Shown piece after piece: positions 1 to 14,198 of a DNA stretch of 64,000 nt. This DNA is from Bugulina stolonifera (taxonomy: Eukaryota > Bryozoa > Gymnolaemata > Cheilostomatida > Bugulidae). Every line of letters starts with the position of its first letter. The stretch's first letter is position 1. A program made the position numbers and the translations under genes. The notes below the pieces were generated by a model. The model worked only from the letters and a program-made list of their open reading frames with translations. It was not told the DNA's origin and ran no database searches. Where the stretch lies: contig OW285187.1 in NCBI GenBank assembly GCA_935421135.1, positions 2,728,001 through 2,792,000 of the forward strand, written 5' to 3'.

Positions 1-3000
1 GTTGATGGACAGGTATGACTGGGACGGCTGTGTTATCATACTCAGTGGTATCGTCCTGCATGGCTTCATCTTAGGTTTGTATTATTACATAATTATATTA
101 TACTCTACTATGTGACTATGTGACTTGTCTGTGGGCTGAATACTAGAGCTAGAACACTGTTCACGTAATTATATAGGCCTAAATACATTATCCAAGTAGG
201 TTTTGACTTGCTGTTTTCTGTTGACTCCATTTGAGTTGCTAATAACAAACAACAGATGGGATAAATGTTGTAACTTTTATCACCTAGTGGTGATTTAGGC
301 TATTATATTATGTTTTGATGTTTGGCAAATCGCCACCTCACTTTGACAGGAGATAAAGTTACTATTTTATTTATTAGTTAGGTGCAGAGAAAAGAATGAC
401 GTTGCTTCTCATATTATATCATTTTCACCACACATGATAATATAATATGCAGTCTATCACAATTCACTGTAACACAGTCTAAGGCGTATATGTAGTCGTG
501 TAGATACACTGTATGCCCGGCACGTTAGAGTTATCTCCCCTAACATAGTTTGGCTTGTACTCACCGTATCACTATGATTATGTACCTGTTGTGTATGGGA
601 TAGTAGAACCATATAGACAACAGGTAGTGACCGCAGTGTAGGTAGTGACCAATGAGTAGCATAGCCCTAGTTAGTTACAGTATTGCCAAAGAAATAGACC
701 TAGTAGTCAAAGTGGTTGTAGTAAAGTCAGGTAGTTGTCTCCACATGGTACAAACAGGAAATGGTACTAGTCTAACTCCACAATCAAACAGAATACACTG
801 TGATTGTAGGTATCCATGTAGTTGTCACTCAGTACTGTAGTGACTACAATGTACATACACACTACTCAACTCACACATGGACAGCACATGTCTCTCTTGT
901 GCAATAGTAGTCTAGGAGATTAAAAGAATATCATTATTCACATTGCATTGTGTACTTCATTACACAAATACAGAGAAGTTAATTCAAAGCTGTTGGAAAT
1001 CAAAATTGGAAATTACTATCTACAATATCACGATTAATACTCGTGTTGTATATCAGTGAACATTGTTTCCTTCAACTGATCGAGACTAGAAGTAAGGACC
1101 ATTGTGTAGGCATTTATGGTGGGGAGGCAGAAACAAATACTTTTGAAATAGACTGAGGTTGTTGTAGTGGGTTGGGTTTCCTGTAGGATAAATTAAAGTA
1201 TCTCAATGAAGATTATCGCCAGCTTCATGGGTTTTCCCATATGGTGTTCAAACACTTTCCCTTGGCACCTTTCACTAATCTCTAAAACATTTGGTTCTCT
1301 TATGAGTTGTCTTCTCATTCGGTACACATAAACTAGACCAGGGATGCCCAAATGTGTCCCTAAGGGACACAGTGTCCCTTTGCATGGATTTTGGTGTCCC
1401 TTCATCACTTCTCAAATTTTACATGCAAACATGTGTTTTTGTGGCTGAGCAGTGAAAGCAATTGCACCGCTCAAGTTAAACTCAAAAATAATGTACATCA
1501 TAATGTTAAAAAATCCCCAAATTCGGAAATCCCAAAGTATTTTTAACTGACACAGAAGTAGATTTCTGTCAACGAGTTAAAAGCTACAAAAAATTGATGG
1601 GCTGGTTGACCTTATCACATTGTCAAGAGCTGAAGAGTAAAGTGAAAAGCGCAGCTACCCCAATTTATCTAAAATTGCTGTCAAACTGATAACACTCTTT
1701 GGTAGCACATTATTGTGTGAGAGTTTGTTCAGTCAAGAACAAAAGTCAGACAAAACTGACTGACAAACATACCAGGCAGCTACTAAAAGAGACATTCTAT
1801 GCAAGCTATACATGTATGTTACACTTGTGAATACAATAATTATTAGTGAGTAACATGGAATTGTCCTTTCTCTTGCAACATTCACACTCTCTCTTTTAGT
1901 AGCTGCCTAGTATGCTTGTCAGTCAGTCTTGTCTGACTTTTGTTCTTGACTGAACAAACTCTCACACAATAATGTGCTACCAAAGAGTGTCATCACTTTG
2001 ACAGCAATTCATTACGATTTTCATTTAATTTGCTCAAGGCCAAATATGAATATCGAATATTTTCGCCACGTTCTACCACATTTTGCCAGCATGACCACTT
2101 TATTTCCTCCATGTGTGCCAAGGCAGGTAATTGTTGTTATATATGTCTCCTACATGCAAATGACATTATAACAGCAACCCAATTTGAAATTTTCGTATAC
2201 AGACAAAAGTGGGGAATGGAGCCGATAAAGGTTTTGCCTGCCAATCAGAAGTCAGTGTGGTTAATAGCTAAACGTAAAAGATTAAACACCCTTGATATTT
2301 AGCAAACAGGGCATTTTGCTTTCAATTTTGTGATGCCCTGTCACTCCACCGTCATTTGGCAGCTAATAACAGTGCACAATTCACTAATCTGTTTCTACCT
2401 TGATTCTGTTTTCGTGTACTTCAAACGCAGATGATTAATTGCTGTTATACTTTGGTTAAAACACAACCAATAAATTTGCGTGTTAAAACTGTAAAATAAC
2501 TCGTTTTGTATCATAATCAAACTGCCCATTTAATAACCTCAATAAATGCAGCAACAAAATCTAAGTGTCCCTTGCTATGGTACGCTTTTAGAATTTGTCC
2601 CTTTCCACCAAAAAGTTTGGGCATCCCTGAACTAGACTGTTGAACAGAGCAGTACATGCTTGCAATGACTGTCAACTACATGATAGACATTCACAGCAGT
2701 TTATTACACAACACTGGCTAACATCACTTCACTTATAGTAGCTTTTGTAGTATGATAAACTACTGTAAGTGCCCTACTATGCACATCAGTAGACTACTGT
2801 AAGTGCCCTACTATACGCATTAATACACTACTGTAGCTACCCTACTATACGCATTAGTACACTACTGCAGCTGCCCTACTATACGCATTAGTACACTACT
2901 GTAGCTACCCTACTACGGCCAATAGACGGAGACCTTAGAAGACGTAAGAAGTTGATACTGAAGAGGATGGAGGAAGACAAGAGGATTGGCGTGCAGACCT

Positions 3001-6000
3001 GTATTATTCTACAGAGGCTAATAGAGCAGAAAAGGCAGGACCGCACTCTATCCTCCGGTAGCCTTAATAATGGCATCATAACCAAAGACAATCTACTCAT
3101 CAGAGAGAAAGACTTTCATAAACACAGCATATTCAGTGGGTGAGGAGTTATCTCCTACTCTATATGTAGTTATACAGCCATTATGTAAGGCAAATGGTCA
3201 TGACCCCAATTATTTAGCAAGAGTTGCTAATAGCTTCACATTAATAACTCTCCACTGTGAATGTTAGCTATGAGTCAGTATGCACACTGACATTGTTTCT
3301 TATTGGAGTCCTGGGAATGTACTGCCTGGGTTCCTAGCAAACTTTTAACTCAGCTGATAGGAGTTCATAAAACTGATTAATCAATAGTTCATGACCTCTT
3401 CAGTACATTCATCAGTTGAGATATAGGCGCCTACCCTACTGCGTATCCTATAGGTATATTGTGATACTTGCAAATTCAAGAGGTTGCGTGGTAGTTTTGG
3501 GTTTTCGGTTTATTTGAAGGTAGCAGTCCTACGTCATGTGATGTAGAATGAACAGGATTTTTGACCGCTACATGAGCTCGGACTTTAGCTGTTAATAGAA
3601 ATGATATAGTATTATACCATTACTAAATCCAGGGCAGTGTTTACTGCAAGTTAAATTTTATATGAAGGCTCTTCTACCATAATATTGATGAACCAAGCCA
3701 ATTTGTGTAAATAGAAATATTAGAATTGTTGTCACACTTAAAACTTTAAAAGGGATTATATTTTGATGTCGGGTATTTAAATGTCATGCCATAATATTCT
3801 GTTTGGCAGGCAAATATTGATATTGAATGGCACTGTATAAAACATGAGCTGATACACACTTAAACTTTATTTAATAGGTGAAAATAGGTGGAAATTTTAT
3901 ATGGTTGACATAGTATTCATATACATTTTCGCGATTAAATTCAGTAAACTCTGTTATTAGAGTTATCACTTCTTACTTTATGGCTGAAGTAAGTGTGGAT
4001 AACTCCCAAGTATATGGATTGTAATACAGTAGTGTGGCTTGCTTTATCATATACAATATACATTGTAGTAGAACTAAATAGTTCCTCAAGTCATCTTACC
4101 CCTGCTGGTACATGTGTTTGAGGTCACTTCCTCTGGCTTTCTGCATGTTTATTCTATATCTACAATATTTTTCAGATTAAAAAGTTTTTCCAGCCGAAGC
4201 AGTGTAAATGTATCCATACCCAGTGCTAGACCTACCCCTAGCCTGCAGTCCAAGCACCAGCACACTCCCTCTATAGTCATAGATGAAGTTAGCCCTAGCA
4301 TCTCTGCAGAGGCTTCCCCGATGATACCTCACAGGTCAAGGTCGTCCTCTCCCATTGATCTCCGCAAGCAGGTGCTAGTGTCACAGTCTGGCCAGCTGAG
4401 ACACAACTCAAGTGCTAAGAGTCTGGTGACCATGTCTGGTCAGGTATGTATCTCAGTGTGGGGCCTGAGTCTACAGATACATGTTATATATGGGGCCTGA
4501 GTCTACAAGTGCATGTTGTGTGGGGCGTAGGGTGCAGGCAAGGGCACTAGAGAAACAATTTCTTGTTATCATCATTAGCTGACGGGTGTCTATGGATGTA
4601 GGCAGGGTGCCGGCCTCCTTGTTGTTTATTGTTGTATGATGGTATCTTACAGGATGTGTATGGTATATAAATGTACAGAGATTATTTCGCTAATAAATAG
4701 GATCTGGCTGATTGTTTGTACGTCCCTAACTCAGTTAGACTCTGATTCACCTCAACTCTGCACCTGTGTATATTTAGCATACTTCGTGACGGGACAGCCA
4801 AAGTATCACTTGTAGAAAAGAGTAACCTGGGGTCCTTACCACCTGCAATAATGGGTGGGTGTTGTATATCTAGTATATTGTCTCTGTAGAATGGGCCACA
4901 ACCAGACACAGGTAGAGAGTTCTCGTCGGCACATGAGATTCCCCAGATTGAGGGAAGTTACGGAGACCACGAAGGTCGCATGTCAGCCAGTACAGAGCGT
5001 CTGTTGAGAAAGTTTCTGCATGCTACACCAGATGTGGACCGTCCAATGTACCGTAAGGATATCTACTACACAGGAAGTGTACAGGTACTACCGGAGTACC
5101 ACAATGATATCGGTGAGTAAGAAACTAGCCTCTGCTCATCTTACCTAATGTTACTAGTTGTATATATCTTGTACTAGTAGAGCTTGGTCTATTCTCACTA
5201 ACTAATTAACAAAAGTAATACATATGCATTCTGTTGTAACTAAATAGGCTATCATTCTCTCATCTCAGTCTCTGTTGTGTGGTTTATGATTATTGGCATT
5301 AAAAGTTGGGAGTTGTCTATTCTTTTAACTGTTACCGTAGTGCATTTGTTCTGACTTCAAACAGTTAAATTTTATACCTATATTATTCATACTCATATGA
5401 TACACAAAATTATATTTTCACGTTGAAATGAAATTTAGAAATTAGAAGTCAACAAAATAATCGATGACCTTTTGATGTATTACAAATGGTATTACAATAC
5501 TGGTATTGTAACTGGTATTGTAACTAGTATTACAGCTGGTATTACAACTGGTATTACAACTGGTATTACAACTGGAATTACAACTGGTATTACAGCTGGT
5601 ATTACAACTGGAATTACAACCGGAATTACAACCGGAATTACAGATTTTTAGCACTCATAAATACTCCAGTAAGCCTATACAGCTTTGTATTACTATATTA
5701 CAGATTCATATATGGCCAGTATAACTGAAATACCAGATTCTCGGTCAACTGTGAACAAGGACTGTTGGAGTCGTATTCCCCTACTTCCAAAGCCTATTAA
5801 AGATGTGCTCAGAAGTGTGTTTGATATGTACACTTTCACTAGCCCCACATACATTCTACTTCTCATATCTACTAGTTTTACTATGGTTGGTAAGTATACC
5901 ATCCCTCTATCTAAACCATTGCTTAGTTGGTTCTCAGTCTACTCCATTGGCCTTCATACATTGACACCCATCGTGTATTGGGTATATTTAGATGGGGCGG

Positions 6001-7817
6001 TACACAAGGGTATTTATCTTGTGATTGTAAGGTGCAGTTTCTACTAAGATGCTGCTGGTTTTGGCATGGACTGCAGCCTAAATGGTGTTTATCATGTTTA
6101 GGAGCTTACAGACTTGTTTACACTGTTTAATGTGTAATCTCAGAAGACAGCTATATATATATATATAGTCTGGTAAATAATAATAGAACTCAGTGGATAC
6201 AAGCGCATAATATTATGATGTAGATAGGACCAGGTCGGCTGACCAGGTTAACTTACATTCAGTAGAATAAAGGAACGCTTTGAAAAATCCTCATTCCGTA
6301 TTTTGGATGGATTATGTACAGACTGAGTGAAAAGTCTAGTCACTATGCTTATATTTCACTGGAATACGAATACTTTTTAAATGAAAAATCTGTTTATCTC
6401 AACATGCAATGTCATGCACCATATGTTATCATTGATGGGAAATGTTTATTATTGATGGCATTTATCTTTCTACAGGTTACTATATCCCCTTCTTACTACT
6501 ACCGTCATACGCTATCAGCTTGGGGAATCGTCACATCACACCAATGGGTGCTGCCTATCTCCTCACAGCTCTAGGGCTATCTAACACATTTGGTAGGGTG
6601 GTCTGTGGACTCCTCACTACCAGGAAGTGGATAGACTCTCTCATTATAAATAACTTGGCTCTCCTCGTAGCTGGAGCCATGACCGTGGTGCTACCCTTCT
6701 GTGAAATGTACATCCTACTCATGCTGTTTGCCGTCGTATTCGGTTTGTGTGTTGGTAAGTTAACACTGCTATCTAACTGTATCAGTGGGTCGTACCGACA
6801 AGTATGCAGTTGTGGTTCATGTTTGTGTTTTGGGTAATTAATTCAGAGCTGTCCTAAATGGAGAGAAGACAAATTCTCCTGCGCATACCTCATAGGACTA
6901 GTGTCAATGTATGAAATGTTACTTTTATTCTATACATGTTATATGTACGTAGCTACTTGTCCTTGCGCATGTTTACTTACATTGTATATTGTAGTAAGAG
7001 TATATATGATATTATATACATTGTACATAGGGTATATTCTGTACATGTAAGCTATATACACTTCATATTTATTATAATAATATACTCCTTGTAGCTGCCT
7101 TCAGCTCTCTGCGATCTGTGATAGTTGTGGAGCTGATGGGATTGGACAAGCTCACCACATGTTACAGCCAGTTAGTTATATTTCAAGGGATTTCCGTGTT
7201 GATAGGTGCACCAATAGCAGGTCAGTTTACATACTAATGTACCAATAGTAGGTCAGTTTATACACCTGTGATGATATGTGAACCAATTCTACTACTAGGT
7301 ATAGTCCCAACATGGGGCTATGATTAAATAGATAATAATACTTATTCTAAACATACATTGTATATAATAATAGTGACCATTTCATCCGCTATTGAAATAT
7401 GCTTCAGTTTTTTACCTCCTTGTGTATGCTTCATAGGTCATCCATTGAATAGCTATGTATATACTCTATAGGTCATCCATTGAATAACTATGTATATACT
7501 TTATAGGTCATCTGTTGGATAGCTATGTATATACTTTATAGGTCATCCATTGAATAACTATGTATATACTTTATAGGTCACTTGATGGATAACTATGTAT
7601 ATACTTTTTAGGTCATTTGTTGGATAGCTATAACTACTTCTATCCATTCTACTTTGCTGGTGGGAGTATGTTGCTGTCTGGCTGCCTCAGTATGTTCCTA
7701 CGTAGAGTAGCACATTGGGAGAGGAAACAGGCAGGTTACCCAGAATCTCCTACCTCAAGTGAGGCGGAGATGAAGAGGGAGGTGCTTGTTCGACCTAATG
7801 AACTTGCTGGCATGTAG
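1..7817 (+). CDS. Gene A: MCT/SLC16-like transporter, 5' end outside window
   Basis: Likely plasma-membrane carrier of the monocarboxylate transporter family (12 TM, major facilitator fold); substrate unknown. Eight exons join in phase: 1-74, 2905-3139, 4176-4443, 4890-5112, 5704-5889, 6476-6754, 7095-7220, 7612-7817 (stop TAG), giving 531 residues from the end of TM5 onward. Seen: the TM6 segment (LMDRYDWDGCVIIL), a basic Ser-rich cytoplasmic loop of about 240 residues carrying DRPMYRKDIYYTGSV, then TM7-TM12 with SNTFGRVVCG and LMGLDKLTTCYS. TM1-TM5 lie upstream of base 1. The intron map differs from the paralogues: no intron at the TM5/TM6 exon boundary or between TM8 and TM9, but extra introns after HGFIL, in the loop, and in TM7 (MVG/YYIPF). 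Two of its acceptors sit in tandem arrays. The first intron hosts a hAT element. Family call is firm; substrate and expression are not. Confidence 0.85.
1339..2629. mobile_element. hAT-superfamily DNA transposon relic, in gene A intron
   Basis: The ends are a perfect 14-bp inverted repeat (CAGGGATGCCCAAA at 1339-1352, its complement at 2616-2629), flanked by an exact 8-bp duplication AACTAGAC (1331-1338 and 2630-2637); both features are typical of hAT elements. Inside, near 1665-1765 on the plus strand, is a piece resembling the C-terminal dimerisation region of hAT transposases (LITLFGSTLLCESLFS). A segment of about 105 bp is present twice in opposite orientation (about 1690-1791 and 1889-1993), so the element is rearranged. 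There is no intact transposase; it is non-autonomous. Confidence 0.88.
2760..2913 (+). repeat. 34-bp tandem array over gene A acceptor (2904)
   Basis: Five copies with a strict 34-bp period, marked by CTACTG at 2760, 2794, 2828, 2862 and 2896. The unit contains the acceptor TGTAG and the first exon bases CTACCCTACTA. The last copy is the real acceptor of exon 2905-3139; copies three and four keep usable AGs (GTAGCTACC, GCAGCTGCC). Confidence 0.85.
5497..5645 (+). repeat. 12-bp minisatellite, gene A intron
   Basis: About twelve copies of TGGTATTACAAC with GGAATTACAACC variants, ending 60 bp before the exon at 5704, whose acceptor also reads ATTACAG. Confidence 0.85.
7434..7640 (+). repeat. 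35-bp tandem array over last-exon acceptor of gene A
   Basis: Six acceptor-like AGs at 7436, 7471, 7506, 7541, 7576 and 7611, exactly 35 bp apart. Each is followed by GTCAYYYRTTGRATARCTAT, the start of the last exon. The final copy is the real one. Use of any earlier copy in the exon phase reads about a dozen codons and then TAG. Confidence 0.9.
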
Positions 7818-10800
7818 TCAAACTGTCACATGACTAAGTGACACCTCATAGTACAGTGTAGTTGTGTGACATTCATAGTTGATGTATAATCTGCCATGCT
7901 ATCTATCTAAATCAAACAAATCTGATGACATTTACAGTGTATATTTATTCTATTTACAGCGTATATTCTATTTATAGCGTATATTCTATTTACAGTGTAT
8001 ATTCTATTTACAGCGTATATTCTATTTACAGCGTATATTTTATTTACAGTGTATATTCTATTTACAGTGTGTACTATGCATACAATACTATGCCCTTTTA
8101 CAAATATTATAATTTATCTAGCATTGAGTAGTTGTCTCCCATGGCAGACTCAATATCATCAAACATAATATTATGGTTGAATTGTACGTTAATACAGAAT
8201 ATATTTTTCTAAAATTCATCCATCTGCAAAAATTAGCTCAGTGGTTTTGCAGCAAAAATCTGAAATACTAGCCCCATATTATAATGTATATCAATGTAAT
8301 ATTTCAGGCATCTTGTATAAATGGATAGGCTGTTGTCAGTTAATAGTTGCATGGAATCTATAATGTTATCAACCAGATCATATCTAAATACATGCATAGT
8401 TTAGTATACTCTTGCCGCAGAATTTATCTATCATGTATGTAATCATGTACACGCATGTGTTGTATGTGTACTGTTTACGCTATTTAAATTTTCACATAGT
8501 TCACTATTCCTATAATTATTATTTTTACTGCTTCCAGGCTGCTTTTTGTATATATACTATATATACAAGTTATTCATGTACACAAATGTTAAAGGTGTAT
8601 ATTAATAGTAGGCCCTTTACGTGTCACTACATCTAATCAGTATACAGTATTTTATACATATTCAAATGCTCTCCAGTTTTATTGAATGGTTCTGGAATGG
8701 CTTTCACCTTTTCTATGTTAATTTATAATTACTATTATATTGTACTTCTATAATTTACCTGTCCAGAGACGAGAACTGTATTATTGCTATTAGTGATCAA
8801 ACCTGTGAATAAATCTGATATATTATACCTAAAATATGATGTTGTCTCTTATTATATATTATGCTAGCAAGTGGGTTGATGGCAGGTCTGTAGTTAATGT
8901 TAAACATGGCAGGTCTTCACCACATCTTCAACCTCTGCATAAGTTTAAATAGAGTCGTGTTGGCTCTCCACTAACATACTACATGTATTATTGCAAACCC
9001 TGAATGACATGAGGATTCCCGTGAGATGTGCAGTAGTATCGGGTTGCTGTTGGAAAAAGTTATGAAAATATGAATTTCTCATTCCTAAGTGTGAGATTCT
9101 ACATCACTATAATGGCTGCTACTGCTGCTGTGCCCTGGGTCTTAGTCATTCTTACACATTACTGTACGTACATGGTACATGTAAGTCTCAAGCGTTACTC
9201 AATCACTTCAGGTGCTGCCATGTACATAGAGCACCATGTGTAATTAAACGGCAGCATAGGGTTTCCTGCGCTACTATTGAAGCAGTGCTACTAATCCAGC
9301 CGAAGCAGCTCATATCTGATAGATGGGCATGAAGTTTTATATAGTGTTTCATTGCAACACCTTTGCAATGGCACTGTGTATATACAGCAATGATCACCAC
9401 CCCCCCCCCCCTCCATATAGCCCCTTCTATACCCTTTCTGTATCCCCTCTATACCCTATATCTTTTATATCAACCATTATTTGCTTCCCTGCAAACCTTT
9501 TGACTTGTTTGCTGTGTATATTAGCTCAGCACTCTATTTTTGGAAGAGCGATATTGTTCTATAAGTTACATAATCGTATTTCGTGACTTTCTCAATATTT
9601 GGATGAAATATTGTGTTAATGAACGCTAAATATTAGTTTAAACTGAAGTCAGCTTATTGGTTTTGTTAGAGGTTGACATCTTGACATCTCCCTCTCACTG
9701 TTTTCTTCTTCACCAATATTACCTTTGGCAGAACTCATACTACGCAGTGCACAGTTTATGACCTAATTTTGATTAATTATCTAATGGCTTAATTAGATAA
9801 TTGTGTTATCACCTTATTCTCCAAGGACCGCCGCCGGTCCAATATTGTGCATGTATGACAAATAGGTTAGTTAAAAATGAGTAAACATCATATTCATCCC
9901 ATGAAGGTAGGCCTAAGCACTTACATGTATGAGCACCTACTGGGACCTGTTAGAAATCCCACTGCTATTGCATGCTGTCACATTATATAATATGCTATTT
10001 TAAGTTCCAACATTATTATCTTACCTGAAACATGTGATGTTTGTTTTAGGGTCTGTAGTTCTGAGATCACTTCCTTCAAGTCTGAACACTGTTCTTCTGC
10101 ATGATAGAATGTTATGTGACACGTGTAAGCAGGTTGTATTATCATATATTTACCCATGTCTAGCTTCCAAATACCCAGGATGTTGCACTTGTGACTTTTA
10201 TTTACTACATAATCTAAAAATAGACCCAGTTAGTTGACAAATCAAACATTACGTTTATTTCAGCCAGTGTTTGCACATTTTCCCCCTCGTTTTTGAGAAA
10301 TTCCAATTTGCTTACAGCTGTTTCTCTTTGTACTTCAGCACCAAATGTTATTACATATAATAATTTCATAGTTAACATCAACATTATTGCTGCCGTTATG
10401 GTGTGTTATCGTTAGCTATTTCTAGAAAAAAAACTGTTTATTTTAGACCTGTGAAATATCTGCTCCTTAAAAGGTGGTGACAAGATAGGGAACTTTTCAG
10501 TTGGTCGCTCAAACCTTTTGCTGGGTCTTTCTTTCTGTCAGGTATGTGCAGCTACATTATATCAAATTGCATATTATGTGTATCAAGTTTTTGGTACTGT
10601 TATATCTCTATTATTTTGTATGTGAATTATAAAAGTATTTTTTTCTAAATTTAATTGAGCTGATGGACTCTACTGTATATGCATACAATTCTTGCACTAT
10701 TATTATATTGAAAACATCAAATGACTTATTTTAATAATTTTTTACAGACTATTAATGATATGCTGTGGTAAAACAAAACCTACCAGTTGTTCTTCAAAAC

Positions 10801-13800
10801 AAGGTTTGTCCTCTCTCAAATAACGAAATAGATTAGGAGAAGACAACTTTAAACATACATGTTGTATTTCAAAGGATAATGAGTGCCCATACTTCACAGT
10901 TCATACTGACATTATAAGTTGGTATTTCTTAGCCTGAGAGCTTGCTGGCTTTCTTTGAATATAACTACATGTAGATAGTCTGCTAGCTAGACTTGGAGAA
11001 CAGGCTACATTGTTGAAATACATTAATATCGCACAGGCTACTCTAGGAATAGAAATGTAATTACATCCAGCTTCATAGTTTTACAGGGGTGGACACAGCT
11101 GAATAGTCAGAGAAGAGAGTTATTTGATGCACATTTTCACCAAGAAGTAATTCAGGTTAGTTATCCCATACAATGTACATAACACAACCCCCTTCCTAGA
11201 AACAAACTCGATTAACATACATCATCAGTCATCTGTAACTTTCAGCCTGAAAGTTTCAGGTCACTTGGTTGGGGGTCTCATTTACATATGCATCCACCAC
11301 TAGATGATACATCATTTAATAACATCTTCCTTTTATAACACTAATGATGCTGCTGCTGTAACCTACAGGGATGTTTGCTGACTTACTTGCAAACATGTGT
11401 TACTAAGTAATATTGACTTCCTACTCCTTGCCTACAGTATTTCCATGTGTATGGTGAGATAGTCTAGTGAGTGTACATGCAGGTAAGGTTTTATCCATTC
11501 AGTACAGTAGTTGCTACTCTAGATATTAGCCTTAGTTCCATAAATCTCTGAGAAATACTAATAGGGGAGGGGAGACTGCACCACAAATAAGTAGCCTATA
11601 TTATGTAAGTCTACTATTCACATGAAATATCCTGAATAAAATTGGTAAGTAATAATACCTTTACTAGTAATATTATGATAGCATTAATAATATAGCAATA
11701 TGCTAGGCTTGCTTTTCCATTACTGAAAGTAGAGAAACAATAATTTTGATTGTTTTCAAAAAGAATAACGGTAAATTGTAGCTAGCTTGAACGTAATGTG
11801 AACATGACGCGGCAGTTGCGTACATCCTAGATGTTCCAAGCAGTTGTATGAGTCACACTTGTGATTTACATAAATATATACAATTTATTTGCTCAGTAAA
11901 TACTAAATGGATGTCTATTCTAGTTAGCATACGATAGTATCTCGTCACAGTGTTTACATAGGTTGGTTTGATACAGATACATTGTTATTTGGGCCCATCA
12001 TGAATGTTATGTACCTACAACTAATATAAATAAGGTGTATATTATTACATTAGATTTTTGGAGCAATCATATAATGTTATATCATCAGGAAAACGCTAGC
12101 GTATGCCACTATAACCCAAATTCTAAACCTGACAAAATTTAGAATGGGTCCATTGGAAACAGTTAACAGCAGAACTTAAGCTAAAAATATTCAGCCTGAA
12201 TTGTACATCTATGTTCAATTACTGATAACACATTGATTACTTCAGAACACCAAGGCTAGTATACTACACAGTTATGTATTAATTGTATAACTGTATTTAT
12301 TCTCCATACATTGTATTACCTCTTATTTTACTCCTCACACTCTAGTATTCATAATTGACCTCTCAAAGAGCAAGGTCAAGTGTGGCAACATTTTTTACTA
12401 CAATGTACATTCTCTCAATGTGAACACTCACTTACATTGTTCATTGTTTGTGAGTAAAGTTATACAACATGTATATGAATGTGCTGGTCCTAGTGCAAGT
12501 GTGAAGTGTAACAGGCTAAGTATGGTAACATTTAGTTAGCCTATTATAGAACTGCTAGACTGGTGTTTGCAAGGAGATTGAAATATTCTGGTACTGTGGT
12601 CAGAAATATATAAGCACCAGCATAACGCACATATGTGTATTATTTCTACGAGTTGAATTTAATAATAATATACCATGTAGCCTATATAATTACATTGTAT
12701 TTATTATCGCCATACAGTGATATACATTAATACATTATAATAATATTTTATTATAATAACAATATTTTTTAACCACACACACACACACGCAACTATACTG
12801 CAGTTTATTATAACTATTTTGCTTAGCCCTTCTACTGTGTATCACTGTACATCAATGGGCTCATAGCAAGCAAACACTTCTCATGCTGGACGGCTGCCAA
12901 ATCAATTGTGCATTTGAATCAAGATAACTTTCATTTGAAAACACATTTCTATAGCCTCTGCACCCTGCAAAGCTCACAAACTGAGTATAGGCTACTATAT
13001 GCAGCATAGCTGTCAATATATGTGTTTATGGTTAACAAGTGTTGTGTGATAGTAGTAGTTCACACAATAACTGAAGTACTTGTTATAGGTAATTGGTTCC
13101 ATATACATGGATATATGGCCAATATCTTATTTGTAACTACAAACATGATATACATGTACAATGTAATGTCATCCATATGCCTACGGTCTCCAATCTACTC
13201 ACATAATGGTTTGATAAGGGGATCACACACTCCAACTGCTACATGTGATTACATATAGAATATAATAATAATATTATACTATTGTGGTTGTCCAGTAGGG
13301 AAACAATTCTGTTTTTGAGATTCAGGCCCATTATATAACTATTTTACCTCCACACTTGTTAGCATCTGCCCATTCATATGTATTACAATATTTTATGCAC
13401 TGCTCTGTGCACACATACACTATAGTCCTTACCTGCTGTATTGGAGCATTATTTTTGTTGCTTAGAGGGCTGTGCCATATACATATTATACATAATTATA
13501 TTTTGAAATTTGCCGAAGGAAGACAAATCCAACAATCAACTGAATGACATTTTCCTGCAGTGACTTGTCCAAGTCAGAGCCATGGCTCTGGTCCAAGTGT
13601 AAACAATAATATCATTGTACGCGTATCTCCTATTGTATAGTATGAATAACTCTCACAGTGGACTGACTACACAATGTACATGTATCCTTCACTGAACACT
13701 ACAATGCTGTCTAATAGACTATCCAATGTCCACACATTCCATTCACTGATACTACAATGAGCAAGACTTTTCAAATTCCTTAAACATCTAAATATTGGTG

Positions 13801-14198
13801 CTTGCTCTGAAATATTCTGTTTTTATTCCTACATGAGTCATACTCTATCAAGGTAATTTATAAATGTACTTAGTACACTGTAGTCTTACATTTATATGTG
13901 TTGTATATGTGTACACTATACAACGTAAAATTCAGAGTGCTGAGTTATTATGTAGAGAGATGAGATTGGAGCAATTACTGTATGTGTAGAATTATATAGC
14001 TGTAAGCCAATAAACATGTACATGTTCAAAGGTCATATTATTATATATTACATGTATGTTGGTATATTCCAGCGAACCTGAGTTAATAAATCTGTACAAC
14101 ACTAGAAGTATAATAATTATCATACTTTTTATTTTCAATTCACTTCTATCAGAAGGAGAGTTGGCACCAGCAGTGATGTGTTTGTTGTAGAAATCACC
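7818..14198. other. Gap between genes A and B, no gene recognised
   Basis: 6.4 kb, AT-rich. It holds the 18-bp repeat after gene A, a poly-C run near 9400 and scattered ACATGT words. A short open segment with acceptor- and donor-like ends near 10050-10130 was not supported further. The last 50 bp before gene B (after the acceptor at 14150) are probably its 5' UTR. Confidence 0.6.
7937..8075 (+). repeat. 18-bp repeat 3' of gene A
   Basis: About eight copies of TATTTACAGCGTATATTC, possibly within the gene A 3' UTR. An AATAAA lies near 8808. Confidence 0.85.

Noticed and set aside
1193..1408. 71-codon minus-strand open frame
   Set aside because: It crosses the border of the hAT element and has no coding features.
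10034..10237. Possible exon near 10056-10130 with acceptor and donor
   Set aside because: Short, no match to any neighbouring family and no second exon in phase.
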